Below, piece by piece: positions 1 through 5,595 of a stretch of DNA of 5,595 bases. Location: the NCBI GenBank assembly GCA_025350345.1, contig JANXYA010000330.1:1-5595 (forward strand), in the 5' to 3' direction. The notes under the pieces were generated by a model. The model was not told where the DNA came from. It searched no databases and was given only the letters and a program-made list of their open reading frames with translations. This DNA comes from Gammaproteobacteria bacterium (lineage in GTDB: Bacteria > Pseudomonadota > Gammaproteobacteria > Steroidobacterales > Steroidobacteraceae). The translations under genes and the position numbers were made by a program. The first letter of the stretch is position 1, and every line of letters begins with the position of its first letter.

Positions 1-2607
1 GTGGCGATCGAGCTGCAGAACATCGCCGGGGAGGCCGTGACCTTCGGCAAGACGCGCAGCGCCGGCGCACCCGGCGTCTACACCGTCGTCTACGAATACG
101 CGCAGCGTGACGAGGGCATCGCCGCCGGCGAGCTGGGCCTGCAGTTGCTGTGCTCGCTCCTGCCCGATGCCATCCGTCCCGCCGGCAGCGTGCCGGAGGG
201 CTGGCAGTGGCCCGCGGCCCGCGATGAGTTCATCCGCTTCGCGCAGCGCCGCGCGCTCGGGCCCTCCACCGCCTCGCTGGTGCGCGCCGCGGAGCAGCGC
301 GACATTCCGTGGCTGCGCCTCAACGACCAGTCGCTGGTGCAGCTCGGCCACGGCAAGTACCAGCAGCGCATCCAGGCCACGGTGACCAGCCGCACCCCGC
401 ACATCGCCGTCGAGCTGGCCAGCGACAAGGAGGAGACCAACAAGATCCTCGCCACCCTGGGCCTGCCGGTGCCGCAGCAGGAGCTGGTGCACAGCGAGGA
501 GCAGGCGGTGCGCGCCGCGGGCCGCATCGGCTTTCCGGTGGTGACCAAGCCCTACGACGGCAATCACGGCCGCGGCATTTCCATCCGCCTGGTGAGCGAT
601 GCGGAAGTGGCGCAGGGTTTCCGAGTCGCGCGCGAGCACTCGCGCTCGGTGATCGTGGAAAGTTTCCTCGCGGGCGATGACCATCGGCTGCTGGTGGTGA
701 ACGGCGAGCTGGTGGCCGCGACGCGACGCACGCCCGGGCACGTGGTGGGCGATGGCGTGCACACGGTGGTGCAGCTGATCGAGGTCGTGAACCAGGACCC
801 GAGGCGCGGGGTGGGCCACGAGAAGGTGCTGACGCGACTGGAAATGGATGCCCAGGCGCACAAGATGCTGGAGCGGGCCGGGTTGCAGCCGGACTCGGTG
901 CCGGAGGCGGAAAAGATCGTGTACCTGCGCTCGACCGCCAACCTGTCCACCGGCGGCACCGCGACGGATGTGACCGATGTCATCCATCCCGACAATCGCG
1001 AGATGGCCGAGCGCGCGGTGCGCGCCGTCGGCCTGGACGTGGGCGGCGTCGATTTCCTGTCCAGGAACATCACCGAGAGCTACCGCAAGATCGGCGGCGG
1101 GATCTGCGAAGTGAACGCCGCGCCGGGTTTCCGCATGCACGTGGCGCCCAGTGAAGGCACGCCGCGCGATGTCGCGAAGCCCGTGATCGACATGCTGTTC
1201 CCGCCCGGGGCGCCGACGCGCGTGCCGATCGCTGCGATCACCGGCACCAACGGCAAGACCACCACGGCGCGCATGCTGGCGCACATCACCAAGATGGCCG
1301 GCTTTACCCCGGGCCTGACGACTACCGACGGCCTGTACGTCGACGGCCAGCGCACCGTCTCGGGCGACATGACCGGGCCGGTCTCGGCCCGCATGGTGCT
1401 CGCCGACCCGCAGATCGACATCGCGGTGCTCGAGACCGCGCGCGGCGGGCTGCTGCGCGCCGGCATGGGCGTGCAGGAAGTCAACGTCGGCGGCGTGCTC
1501 AACGTGCAGGCCGATCACCTGGGGCTCAAGGGCATCAACACCCTCGAGCAGCTCGCCGAAGTGAAGCGCGTGGTCATCGAAGTGGCGACCGACTGCGCGG
1601 TGCTGAATGCCGACGATCCGCTGGTGCTGAAGATGTCCGGCTACACCGAGGCGAAGAACATCTGCTACGTGACCGTGAACCCCGAGCACGAGCTGGTGCG
1701 CGAGCACATCCGCGCCGGCGGGCGCGCCTGCGCGCTCGAGGCCGGCGTGAACGGCCAGATGATCGCGCTCTACGATCGCGGCAGCCATATTCCGCTGGTC
1801 TGGACGCACCTGATCCCGGCGACGCTGGAAGGCCGCGCGCGCCACAACGTGCAGAACGCGATGTTCGCCGCGAGCATGGCCTTTTCGCTGGGGATCAAGC
1901 TCGATGCGATCCGCCAGGGACTGCGCACCTTCGATTCCACCTTCTTTCAGGCACCGGGGCGCATGAACGTGTTCAACGAGCACCCCTTCAAGGTGCTGTT
2001 CGACTACGGCCACAACGCGCACGCGGTGGCGGCGCTGGTGGATCTCGCGCTGCGCCTCGATGTGACCGGCCGGCGCATCGTCGTGCTCGCCGGTCCCGGG
2101 GACCGGCGCGACGAGGATCTCATCGCGATTGCCAATGCGGTCGCGGGCCGCTTCGATCACTACATCTGCCGCCGCGACGATGCGCTGCGCGGACGGGCAC
2201 CCGATGAGGTGCCGCGCATCCAGGCGCAGGCCCTGCGTGCGGCGGGCGTGCCGGAGCAGGCGATCTCGATCATTCCGGAGGAGCAGGAGGCCATCGCCGC
2301 TGCACTCGGGATGGGCCAGAGCGGGGACCTGCTGCTGGTCTTCGCCGATTCGCTGGTGCGCTCCTGGAAGCAGATCACGAAGTTCAAGCCGGCCGGTGCC
2401 CCCGCGGCGCGCAGTGCGGGCGCGGGCGATGCCGCGCACGACGGCGAAGGCGCGATGGGCGCGGCGCAGGACTTTCTCCGCCGCGCGCCGGGCGCGCCGG
2501 CCCTGAGCGGCGCGCACACCGGCGAGGGCGCCACGCCCGCCTTCAGCCTCGAGGGCCTGGTGCGTGACGAGCGCGGCGTGCGCATGGCGCCGGAGGCAGG
2601 GGACTGA
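1..2607 (+). CDS. cphA: Cyanophycin synthetase, 5'-truncated by the window edge
   Basis: Makes cyanophycin in the cytoplasm from Asp, Arg and ATP. The gene is partial at its 5' end: the first visible residues (VAIELQNIAG, then FGKTR and GVYTVVYEY) match CphA sequence about 80 residues into the family, just after its HxxEH-type motif, so the GTG at 1 is internal. In window residue numbers, the N-domain remainder spans about 1-135. The ATP-grasp domain (about 136-395) shows SDKEETNK at 141-148, KPYDGNHGRGI at 183-193, GGVDF at 348-352 and EVNAAPGFR at 370-378. The Mur-ligase part has the P-loop GTNGKTTT at 415-422, ARGGLLR at 480-486, ADH at 504-506 with the probable carbamylated Lys522, APGR at 651-654 and DYGHN at 668-672. 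All key motifs look intact, so both ligase activities are expected. Residues from about 797 to the end form an Ala/Gly-rich tail ending in a DERGVR-type segment. The stop overlaps the proposed start of the next gene. Assignment is very secure; the start cannot be seen. Confidence 0.96.
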   Translation: MAIELQNIAGEAVTFGKTRSAGAPGVYTVVYEYAQRDEGIAAGELGLQLLCSLLPDAIRPAGSVPEGWQWPAARDEFIRFAQRRALGPSTASLVRAAEQRDIPWLRLNDQSLVQLGHGKYQQRIQATVTSRTPHIAVELASDKEETNKILATLGLPVPQQELVHSEEQAVRAAGRIGFPVVTKPYDGNHGRGISIRLVSDAEVAQGFRVAREHSRSVIVESFLAGDDHRLLVVNGELVAATRRTPGHVVGDGVHTVVQLIEVVNQDPRRGVGHEKVLTRLEMDAQAHKMLERAGLQPDSVPEAEKIVYLRSTANLSTGGTATDVTDVIHPDNREMAERAVRAVGLDVGGVDFLSRNITESYRKIGGGICEVNAAPGFRMHVAPSEGTPRDVAKPVIDMLFPPGAPTRVPIAAITGTNGKTTTARMLAHITKMAGFTPGLTTTDGLYVDGQRTVSGDMTGPVSARMVLADPQIDIAVLETARGGLLRAGMGVQEVNVGGVLNVQADHLGLKGINTLEQLAEVKRVVIEVATDCAVLNADDPLVLKMSGYTEAKNICYVTVNPEHELVREHIRAGGRACALEAGVNGQMIALYDRGSHIPLVWTHLIPATLEGRARHNVQNAMFAASMAFSLGIKLDAIRQGLRTFDSTFFQAPGRMNVFNEHPFKVLFDYGHNAHAVAALVDLALRLDVTGRRIVVLAGPGDRRDEDLIAIANAVAGRFDHYICRRDDALRGRAPDEVPRIQAQALRAAGVPEQAISIIPEEQEAIAAALGMGQSGDLLLVFADSLVRSWKQITKFKPAGAPAARSAGAGDAAHDGEGAMGAAQDFLRRAPGAPALSGAHTGEGATPAFSLEGLVRDERGVRMAPEAGD
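2592..2596 (+). promoter_or_regulatory. Ribosome binding site deciding a CTG start
   Basis: GGAGG lies inside the last codons of cphA, with 7 nt (2597-2603) before a CTG at 2604. It is a near-ideal Shine-Dalgarno sequence at ideal spacing. The 18 bases before the first ATG in this frame (2658) contain nothing comparable. This is the main evidence that translation of the downstream gene begins at CTG 2604. Confidence 0.65.
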
Positions 2608-4463
2608 ACACGCTGCCCGCGCCACCCGCGCTGCCCTTCACCGATTCACGGCGCCTGATGGGCGCGAACCTGTTCTTTGCGGGCACGGGCGCCACGCTCG
2701 AGCTGACCGGCGTGCCCGGCGATGAGGCGCTGCTCGGCGCCTGGCGCTCGCGGGTCGAACGCGCACGCGCGGCACTGGGCTGGAGCGAATCGGCCATGGT
2801 GGCGCGAGCGCACGCCGGTGGTGTGTCGCTGTCGATCGCCGCCCCGTTCGATCAGCTGTTCCTGGCCACCGAGGTGAACGAGTGGGCGCTGTGTGCCACG
2901 CTCGCCGAGCGCGATCCGGATCGAGGTCCGGAACTCGAGGCGGGCCTGCTCGCGCAGGCCATCGAAAACGCGCCTGCCAGCGCCGCCGGGCAGAGCCCGC
3001 CGGAGACCGACGCGCCGGTGCTCGAGGAGTCCGCCGCGCTGGAGCGCTTTGCCCGCCTCGCCGCGCGCGAGGCGCAACCGGCGCTGCGTGCCCTGCTGGC
3101 CGAAGCGCAGCGCCGCTCGCTCCCCTGCCTGCTCGATGAGCAGCTGCTGACCCTGGGAGCCGGAGCCGGCGGGCGCAGTTTCGCGCTCGATGCGCTGCCG
3201 GCCCCGGACGCCGTGCCCTGGCCCGTCCTGCACGATATTCCCACGGCGCTCATCACCGGCTCGAACGGCAAGACCACGACCGTTCGCCTGCTCGCCGCCT
3301 GTGCGCGCGAGCAGGGCTGGCGCGCGGCCTACAACTGCACCGACGGTGTGTTCGTCGGCGCAGAAGCGCTGGCGCAGGGGGACTATTCGGGGCCCGCCGG
3401 CGCGCGGCGCGTGCTGCGCGAGCCGCGTACCGAGGCAGCGATCCTCGAGGTGGCGCGCGGCGGCATTCTGCGGCGCGGCGTGGCGGTCAGGAGGGCGCGG
3501 GTCGTGCTCGTCACCAACATCAGCGCCGATCATTTCGGCGAATACGGGATCGATGACCTGGAGGGGCTCGCCGACACCAAGCTTTCGATCGCCGCCGTGC
3601 TGCCCGGGGATGGGTTGCTGGTGCTGAACGCCGAGGATGCGGTGTTGCGCGCCAAGGCGGAAGGGCTCGCGCGTCGCTTTGGCAGGGCACTGCCGCTGGC
3701 GTGGTTTGCGCTCGATTTCGACTGCGCGGCGCTCCAGGCGCAGCGCGCGCGTGGCGGGCCGACCTGCGGGGTGCGCGCGGGCAATCTACTGCTCAGTGGC
3801 GCCGGGCGGCACGAAGGCGGTGAACGGCACGAGGCCGGTCGAGTGCATGATCTGGGCGCCGTGGCGGCCATGCCGCTGACCATCGAGGGCAAGGCCGGCT
3901 ACAACATCGCCAACCTCGCCGGCGCGGCCCTCGCCGCCGCCGCGCTCGGCGTGGCGCCGGCGCGGATCGCGAACGTGTACGCGCGCTTTGGCGCCGCGCT
4001 CGAGGACAATCCGGGCCGGATGATGCGCTTTGAGGCCGGCGGCGTGCGCGTCCTGCTCGACTACGCCCACAATCCCGATGGCCTGCGCGGTTTCCTCCAG
4101 GTCGCCTCGACCATGCGCACGCCGCAGGGGCGATTGGGCGTGGTGCTCGGCCACGCCGGCAACCGCCAGGATGAAGACGTGCGGGCGCTGGCGCGCGTCG
4201 CGGCGGAGTTCAGGCCCGAGTTGATCGTCATCAAGGAAGACGAGGCGCATCTGCGCGGCCGTCCGATCGGCGATGTGCCGCTCATCATCCGCACCGAACT
4301 GCTCCGCCTGGGGCTGCCCGCAGCGGCGTTGCCGATGCGCACCAGCGAGCTCGACGCCGTGCAATATGCCCTCGCCTGGGCACGCCCGGGCGACGTGCTG
4401 GCCCTGCCCATCCACGCCTCCAGTGCCCGCACCGCCGTGCTCAAGATACTGGCTAAGAACTAA
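2604..4463 (+). CDS. Mur ligase family protein, CphA paralogue lacking the ATP-grasp domain
   Basis: The product is 619 aa from the proposed CTG, or 601 aa from ATG 2658. An in-frame stop at 2565-2567 and the lack of any ATG, GTG or TTG before 2658 leave only CTG codons upstream. The CTG start is preferred because of the GGAGG at 2592-2596, the CTGA overlap with the cphA stop, and the extra residues DSRRL (14-18), which resemble the CphA N-terminus (RxLRGPN type). Residues about 14-187 look like the CphA N-domain: RFARLAAREAQ at 148-158 and LLDEQLLTLG at 176-185 parallel segments at 79-116 of the partial CphA. The Mur ligase follows directly, with P-loop GSNGKTTT at 219-226, EVARGGILR at 282-290, ADH at 308-310, probable carbamylated Lys326 and DYAHNPDG at 486-493. 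An ATP-dependent amide ligase acting on cyanophycin or a related peptide is inferred; the substrate is unknown. It probably shares an mRNA with cphA. No membrane segment or signal peptide is evident. Confidence 0.88.
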   Translation: MNTLPAPPALPFTDSRRLMGANLFFAGTGATLELTGVPGDEALLGAWRSRVERARAALGWSESAMVARAHAGGVSLSIAAPFDQLFLATEVNEWALCATLAERDPDRGPELEAGLLAQAIENAPASAAGQSPPETDAPVLEESAALERFARLAAREAQPALRALLAEAQRRSLPCLLDEQLLTLGAGAGGRSFALDALPAPDAVPWPVLHDIPTALITGSNGKTTTVRLLAACAREQGWRAAYNCTDGVFVGAEALAQGDYSGPAGARRVLREPRTEAAILEVARGGILRRGVAVRRARVVLVTNISADHFGEYGIDDLEGLADTKLSIAAVLPGDGLLVLNAEDAVLRAKAEGLARRFGRALPLAWFALDFDCAALQAQRARGGPTCGVRAGNLLLSGAGRHEGGERHEAGRVHDLGAVAAMPLTIEGKAGYNIANLAGAALAAAALGVAPARIANVYARFGAALEDNPGRMMRFEAGGVRVLLDYAHNPDGLRGFLQVASTMRTPQGRLGVVLGHAGNRQDEDVRALARVAAEFRPELIVIKEDEAHLRGRPIGDVPLIIRTELLRLGLPAAALPMRTSELDAVQYALAWARPGDVLALPIHASSARTAVLKILAKN

Positions 4464-4530
4464 GACGGTTCTCTCGCGGGCCCCGCGGCCCTGCCGGCCT
4501 GGCGTGGGCCCCTCGCTTTCTGCAGCACCC

Positions 4531-4558
4531 GTTACATGTAACGCGTTACATGTAACGC
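4531..4558. repeat. Tandem 14-bp repeat forming a 26-bp perfect palindrome
   Basis: Two exact copies of GTTACATGTAACGC lie head to tail (4531-4544 and 4545-4558). Each contains the 12-bp perfect palindrome GTTACATGTAAC, and the joined block 4531-4556 is itself a perfect 26-bp palindrome. It is markedly AT-richer than its surroundings. It lies 67 nt after the upstream stop codon and 103 nt before the mnmG ATG. A double operator for a dimeric repressor is the simplest reading. The sequence could also form a cruciform or RNA hairpin, but no T-tract follows. I cannot assign a cognate regulator. Confidence 0.75.
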
Positions 4559-4564
4559 CTGATT

Positions 4565-4609
4565 GCCAGCCGCAGACACACGGAATCCGGCGGCTGGCGG
4601 CAAGCCGCC
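4565..4609 (+). repeat. Two overlapping, mutually exclusive inverted repeats
   Basis: GCCAGCCGC (4565-4573) is an exact inverted repeat of GCGGCTGGC (4590-4598), with a 16-nt loop that holds a minor CGG/CCG pairing. A second inverted repeat, GGCGGC (4596-4601) with GCCGCC (4604-4609), shares bases 4596-4598 with the first, so the two stems cannot fully form together. Both lie upstream of the proposed mnmG promoter. Function is unknown; in GC-rich DNA, short perfect stems of this kind can occur by chance. Confidence 0.45.
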
Positions 4610-4646
4610 GCGCGTGGCCTTAAGGCTGCACACCGCAGGATCGCGG

Positions 4647-4652
4647 TAGAAT
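4647..4652 (+). promoter_or_regulatory. Candidate -10 box for mnmG
   Basis: TAGAAT differs from the sigma-70 consensus TATAAT at one base and ends 7 nt before the mnmG ATG. That would place the transcription start at or next to the A of ATG. No good -35 hexamer is visible 16-18 bp upstream (GGCTGC at 4624-4629 is poor). The absence of a Shine-Dalgarno sequence near the ATG fits a leaderless message. Confidence 0.4.
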
Positions 4653-4659
4653 TGCCGCC

Positions 4660-5595
4660 ATGGATCACGCGGATCGATTCGATGTCATCGTCATCGGCGG
4701 CGGGCACGCCGGCTGCGAGGCGGCGCTGGCCGCGGCGCGCGCGGGCGCGCGCACGCTCCTGCTGACGCAGAACCTCGAGCAGCTCGGTGCGATGAGCTGC
4801 AATCCGGCGATCGGGGGCATCGGCAAGGGCCACCTGGTGCGTGAGATCGATGCGCTCGGCGGCGCGATGGCGCGGGCGGCCGATCGCGCCGGCATCCAGT
4901 TCCGCACCCTCAATGCGAGCAAGGGTCCGGCGGTGCGGGCGACGCGCGCGCAGGCGGATCGGGTGCTCTACAAGCAGGCGATGCGGAGCCTGCTGGAGAA
5001 GCAGCCGGGCTTGAGCCTCTTCCAGCAGGAAGCGAGCGATCTGCTGCTCGAGGGCGATGCCGTGCGCGGCGTGCTCAGCGTCACGGGCGTGCGCTTCGAG
5101 GCGCGTGCCGTCGTGCTCACCGTGGGCACCTTCCTGGGTGGGCGCATCCACGTCGGACTCGAGCAGCACGCTGGCGGCCGCGCGGGCGATCCGCCCTCAA
5201 ACGCGCTGGCCGCGCGCTTGCGCGAACGCATGCCGCGGGTGGGGCGGTTGAAGACCGGGACGCCGCCACGGATTGATGGCCGGACGATCGATTATTCGCA
5301 GTTGGTGGCCCAGCCCAGCGATGCGCCGCTGCCGGTGTTTTCGTTCCTTGGACGAGCCAATGAACACCCCAGACAGATTGATTGTCACATAACTCATACT
5401 AATGAGCGTACACACGGGATCATCCGCGCGGCCTTCGACCGCTCGCCGATGTTCACGGGGCGGATCGAGGGTACGGGGCCGCGCTACTGCCCCTCCGTCG
5501 AGGACAAGGTGCATCGCTTTGCCGACCGCAATTCGCACCAGATCTTCCTCGAGCCCGAGGGCCTGAACACCCACGAGGTGTATCCAAACGGCATT
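4660..5595 (+). CDS. mnmG: tRNA uridine-5-carboxymethylaminomethyl modification enzyme MnmG, 3'-truncated by the window edge
   Basis: The FAD-dependent subunit that acts with the GTPase MnmE to place the (carboxymethyl)aminomethyl group on C5 of the wobble uridine (U34) of certain tRNAs, using methylene-tetrahydrofolate. The frame is open from ATG 4660 to the window end, giving 312 codons of a protein that is 629 aa in E. coli. It shows the Rossmann FAD motif GGGHAG at 13-18, SCNPAIGGIGKGHL from 46, NASKGPAVRATRAQADR from about 85, the GGRAGDPPS signature near 173, LKTGTPPRID near 199, and RYCPSVEDK from 275. The conserved cysteines fall at 47 and 277, the same numbers as in E. coli, so the start is well supported. 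No Shine-Dalgarno sequence precedes the ATG. Residues 228-252 are encoded by unusually AT-rich, rare codons while the protein sequence stays family-like. Other genes usual beside mnmG, such as rsmG and parAB, are not visible here. Identification is essentially certain. Confidence 0.98.
   Translation, partial: MDHADRFDVIVIGGGHAGCEAALAAARAGARTLLLTQNLEQLGAMSCNPAIGGIGKGHLVREIDALGGAMARAADRAGIQFRTLNASKGPAVRATRAQADRVLYKQAMRSLLEKQPGLSLFQQEASDLLLEGDAVRGVLSVTGVRFEARAVVLTVGTFLGGRIHVGLEQHAGGRAGDPPSNALAARLRERMPRVGRLKTGTPPRIDGRTIDYSQLVAQPSDAPLPVFSFLGRANEHPRQIDCHITHTNERTHGIIRAAFDRSPMFTGRIEGTGPRYCPSVEDKVHRFADRNSHQIFLEPEGLNTHEVYPNGI
5341..5415 (+). other. AT-rich, rare-codon patch inside mnmG
   Basis: Bases 5341-5410 are 44% GC (31 of 70) and 5371-5410 only 35% (14 of 40), within a roughly 70% GC gene. 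Of the 25 codons at 5341-5415, 16 end in A or T, including AGA, ATA, ACA, GGA and CGA. By comparison, 4 of 20 codons just before (5281-5340) and 3 of 20 at 5461-5520 end in A or T. The encoded residues still match MnmG (ITHTNERTH). A small inverted repeat, CTCAT (5393-5397) with ATGAG (5402-5406), lies inside it. Confidence 0.7.

Larger units (their letters stand above)
4464..4659. other. Intergenic region between the Mur ligase gene and mnmG
   Basis: This 196-bp gap has no credible open reading frame of its own. The first part (4478-4511) is very GC-rich and can fold: GGGCC (4478-4482) pairs with GGCCC (4487-4491), or GGGCCC (4478-4483) pairs with GGGCCC (4506-4511). The downstream T-rich stretch (CGCTTTCTGC) is too weak to call an intrinsic terminator. 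The middle holds the tandem palindrome and the last third holds two hairpins and a -10-like box. I found no DnaA boxes, parS-like site or tRNA. Confidence 0.7.

Noticed and set aside
1..3. GTG at position 1 as the cphA start codon
   Set aside because: The residues after it align to about position 80 of CphA proteins, directly after the HxxEH-type segment, so this is an internal Val and the true start is before the window.
2646..3533. Long open frame of 295 codons on the minus strand opposite the Mur ligase gene
   Set aside because: It is antisense to a gene with clear family motifs. The predicted protein is Arg/Gly/Ala-rich with no recognisable domain, as expected from GC-rich third positions.
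4478..4520. Intrinsic terminator after the Mur ligase gene
   Set aside because: GC-rich stems are possible, but the following CGCTTTCTGC is not a convincing T-tract, and several alternative foldings are equally good.
4464..4659. Replication origin or parS site beside mnmG, since oriC and parAB often lie near this gene
   Set aside because: No DnaA box (TTATCCACA type) and no AT-rich unwinding region are present. The palindrome GTTACATGTAAC does not match the parS consensus TGTTTCACGTGAAACA when the two are centred.
4546..5169. Minus-strand open frame of 207 codons covering the mnmG start
   Set aside because: It is antisense to conserved MnmG codons, its composition is biased to Arg, Ala and His, and no motif is visible.
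5378..5402. Internal sigma-70 promoter in the AT-rich patch of mnmG (TTGATT or TTGTCA with TACTAA)
   Set aside because: Spacings between the candidate boxes are 9-13 bp, too short for a working promoter.
1..5595. CRISPR array, insertion sequence, tRNA or rRNA gene
   Set aside because: No spaced direct repeats, transposase motifs, terminal inverted repeats or tRNA-like cloverleaf were seen on either strand.

Overview
The window is a GC-rich (roughly 70% by eye) bacterial chromosome segment with every supportable gene on the + strand. The mnmG product is closest to gammaproteobacterial MnmG as I remember it: it is colinear with the E. coli protein, including Cys47 and Cys277. A GC-rich gammaproteobacterium is therefore the best guess, by inference only, without a database search.

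Layout. Positions 1-2607 hold a cyanophycin synthetase gene (cphA) whose first roughly 80 codons lie before the window. Its GTG at position 1 is an internal valine, not the start. A second gene, a Mur-ligase-type paralogue of CphA, runs to 4463. Its reading frame has no ATG, GTG or TTG upstream of 2658, but a Shine-Dalgarno-like GGAGG sits 7 nt before a CTG at 2604 that overlaps the cphA stop as CTGA. I therefore propose a CTG start with translational coupling. Positions 4464-4659 are intergenic and carry a tandem 14-bp repeat that includes a perfect 26-bp palindrome, two overlapping hairpins, and a -10-like box 7 nt from the next ATG. Positions 4660-5595 are the 5' half of mnmG, which continues beyond the window.

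How the genes fit together. CphA makes cyanophycin (multi-L-arginyl-poly-L-aspartate), a nitrogen, carbon and energy reserve. Its ATP-grasp domain extends the poly-Asp backbone and its Mur-ligase domain attaches Arg to the Asp side chains. The downstream paralogue keeps a CphA-like N-terminal region and an apparently complete Mur ligase, but the roughly 265 residues that would be the ATP-grasp domain are missing. It may modify side chains on the same polymer or act as a partner of CphA; the sequence does not settle which. mnmG is a tRNA-modification housekeeping gene, probably a separate transcription unit that happens to lie next door.

Most worth following up: the ATP-grasp-less CphA paralogue and its CTG start, the 26-bp palindrome, the possible leaderless start of mnmG, and an AT-rich, rare-codon patch inside mnmG.
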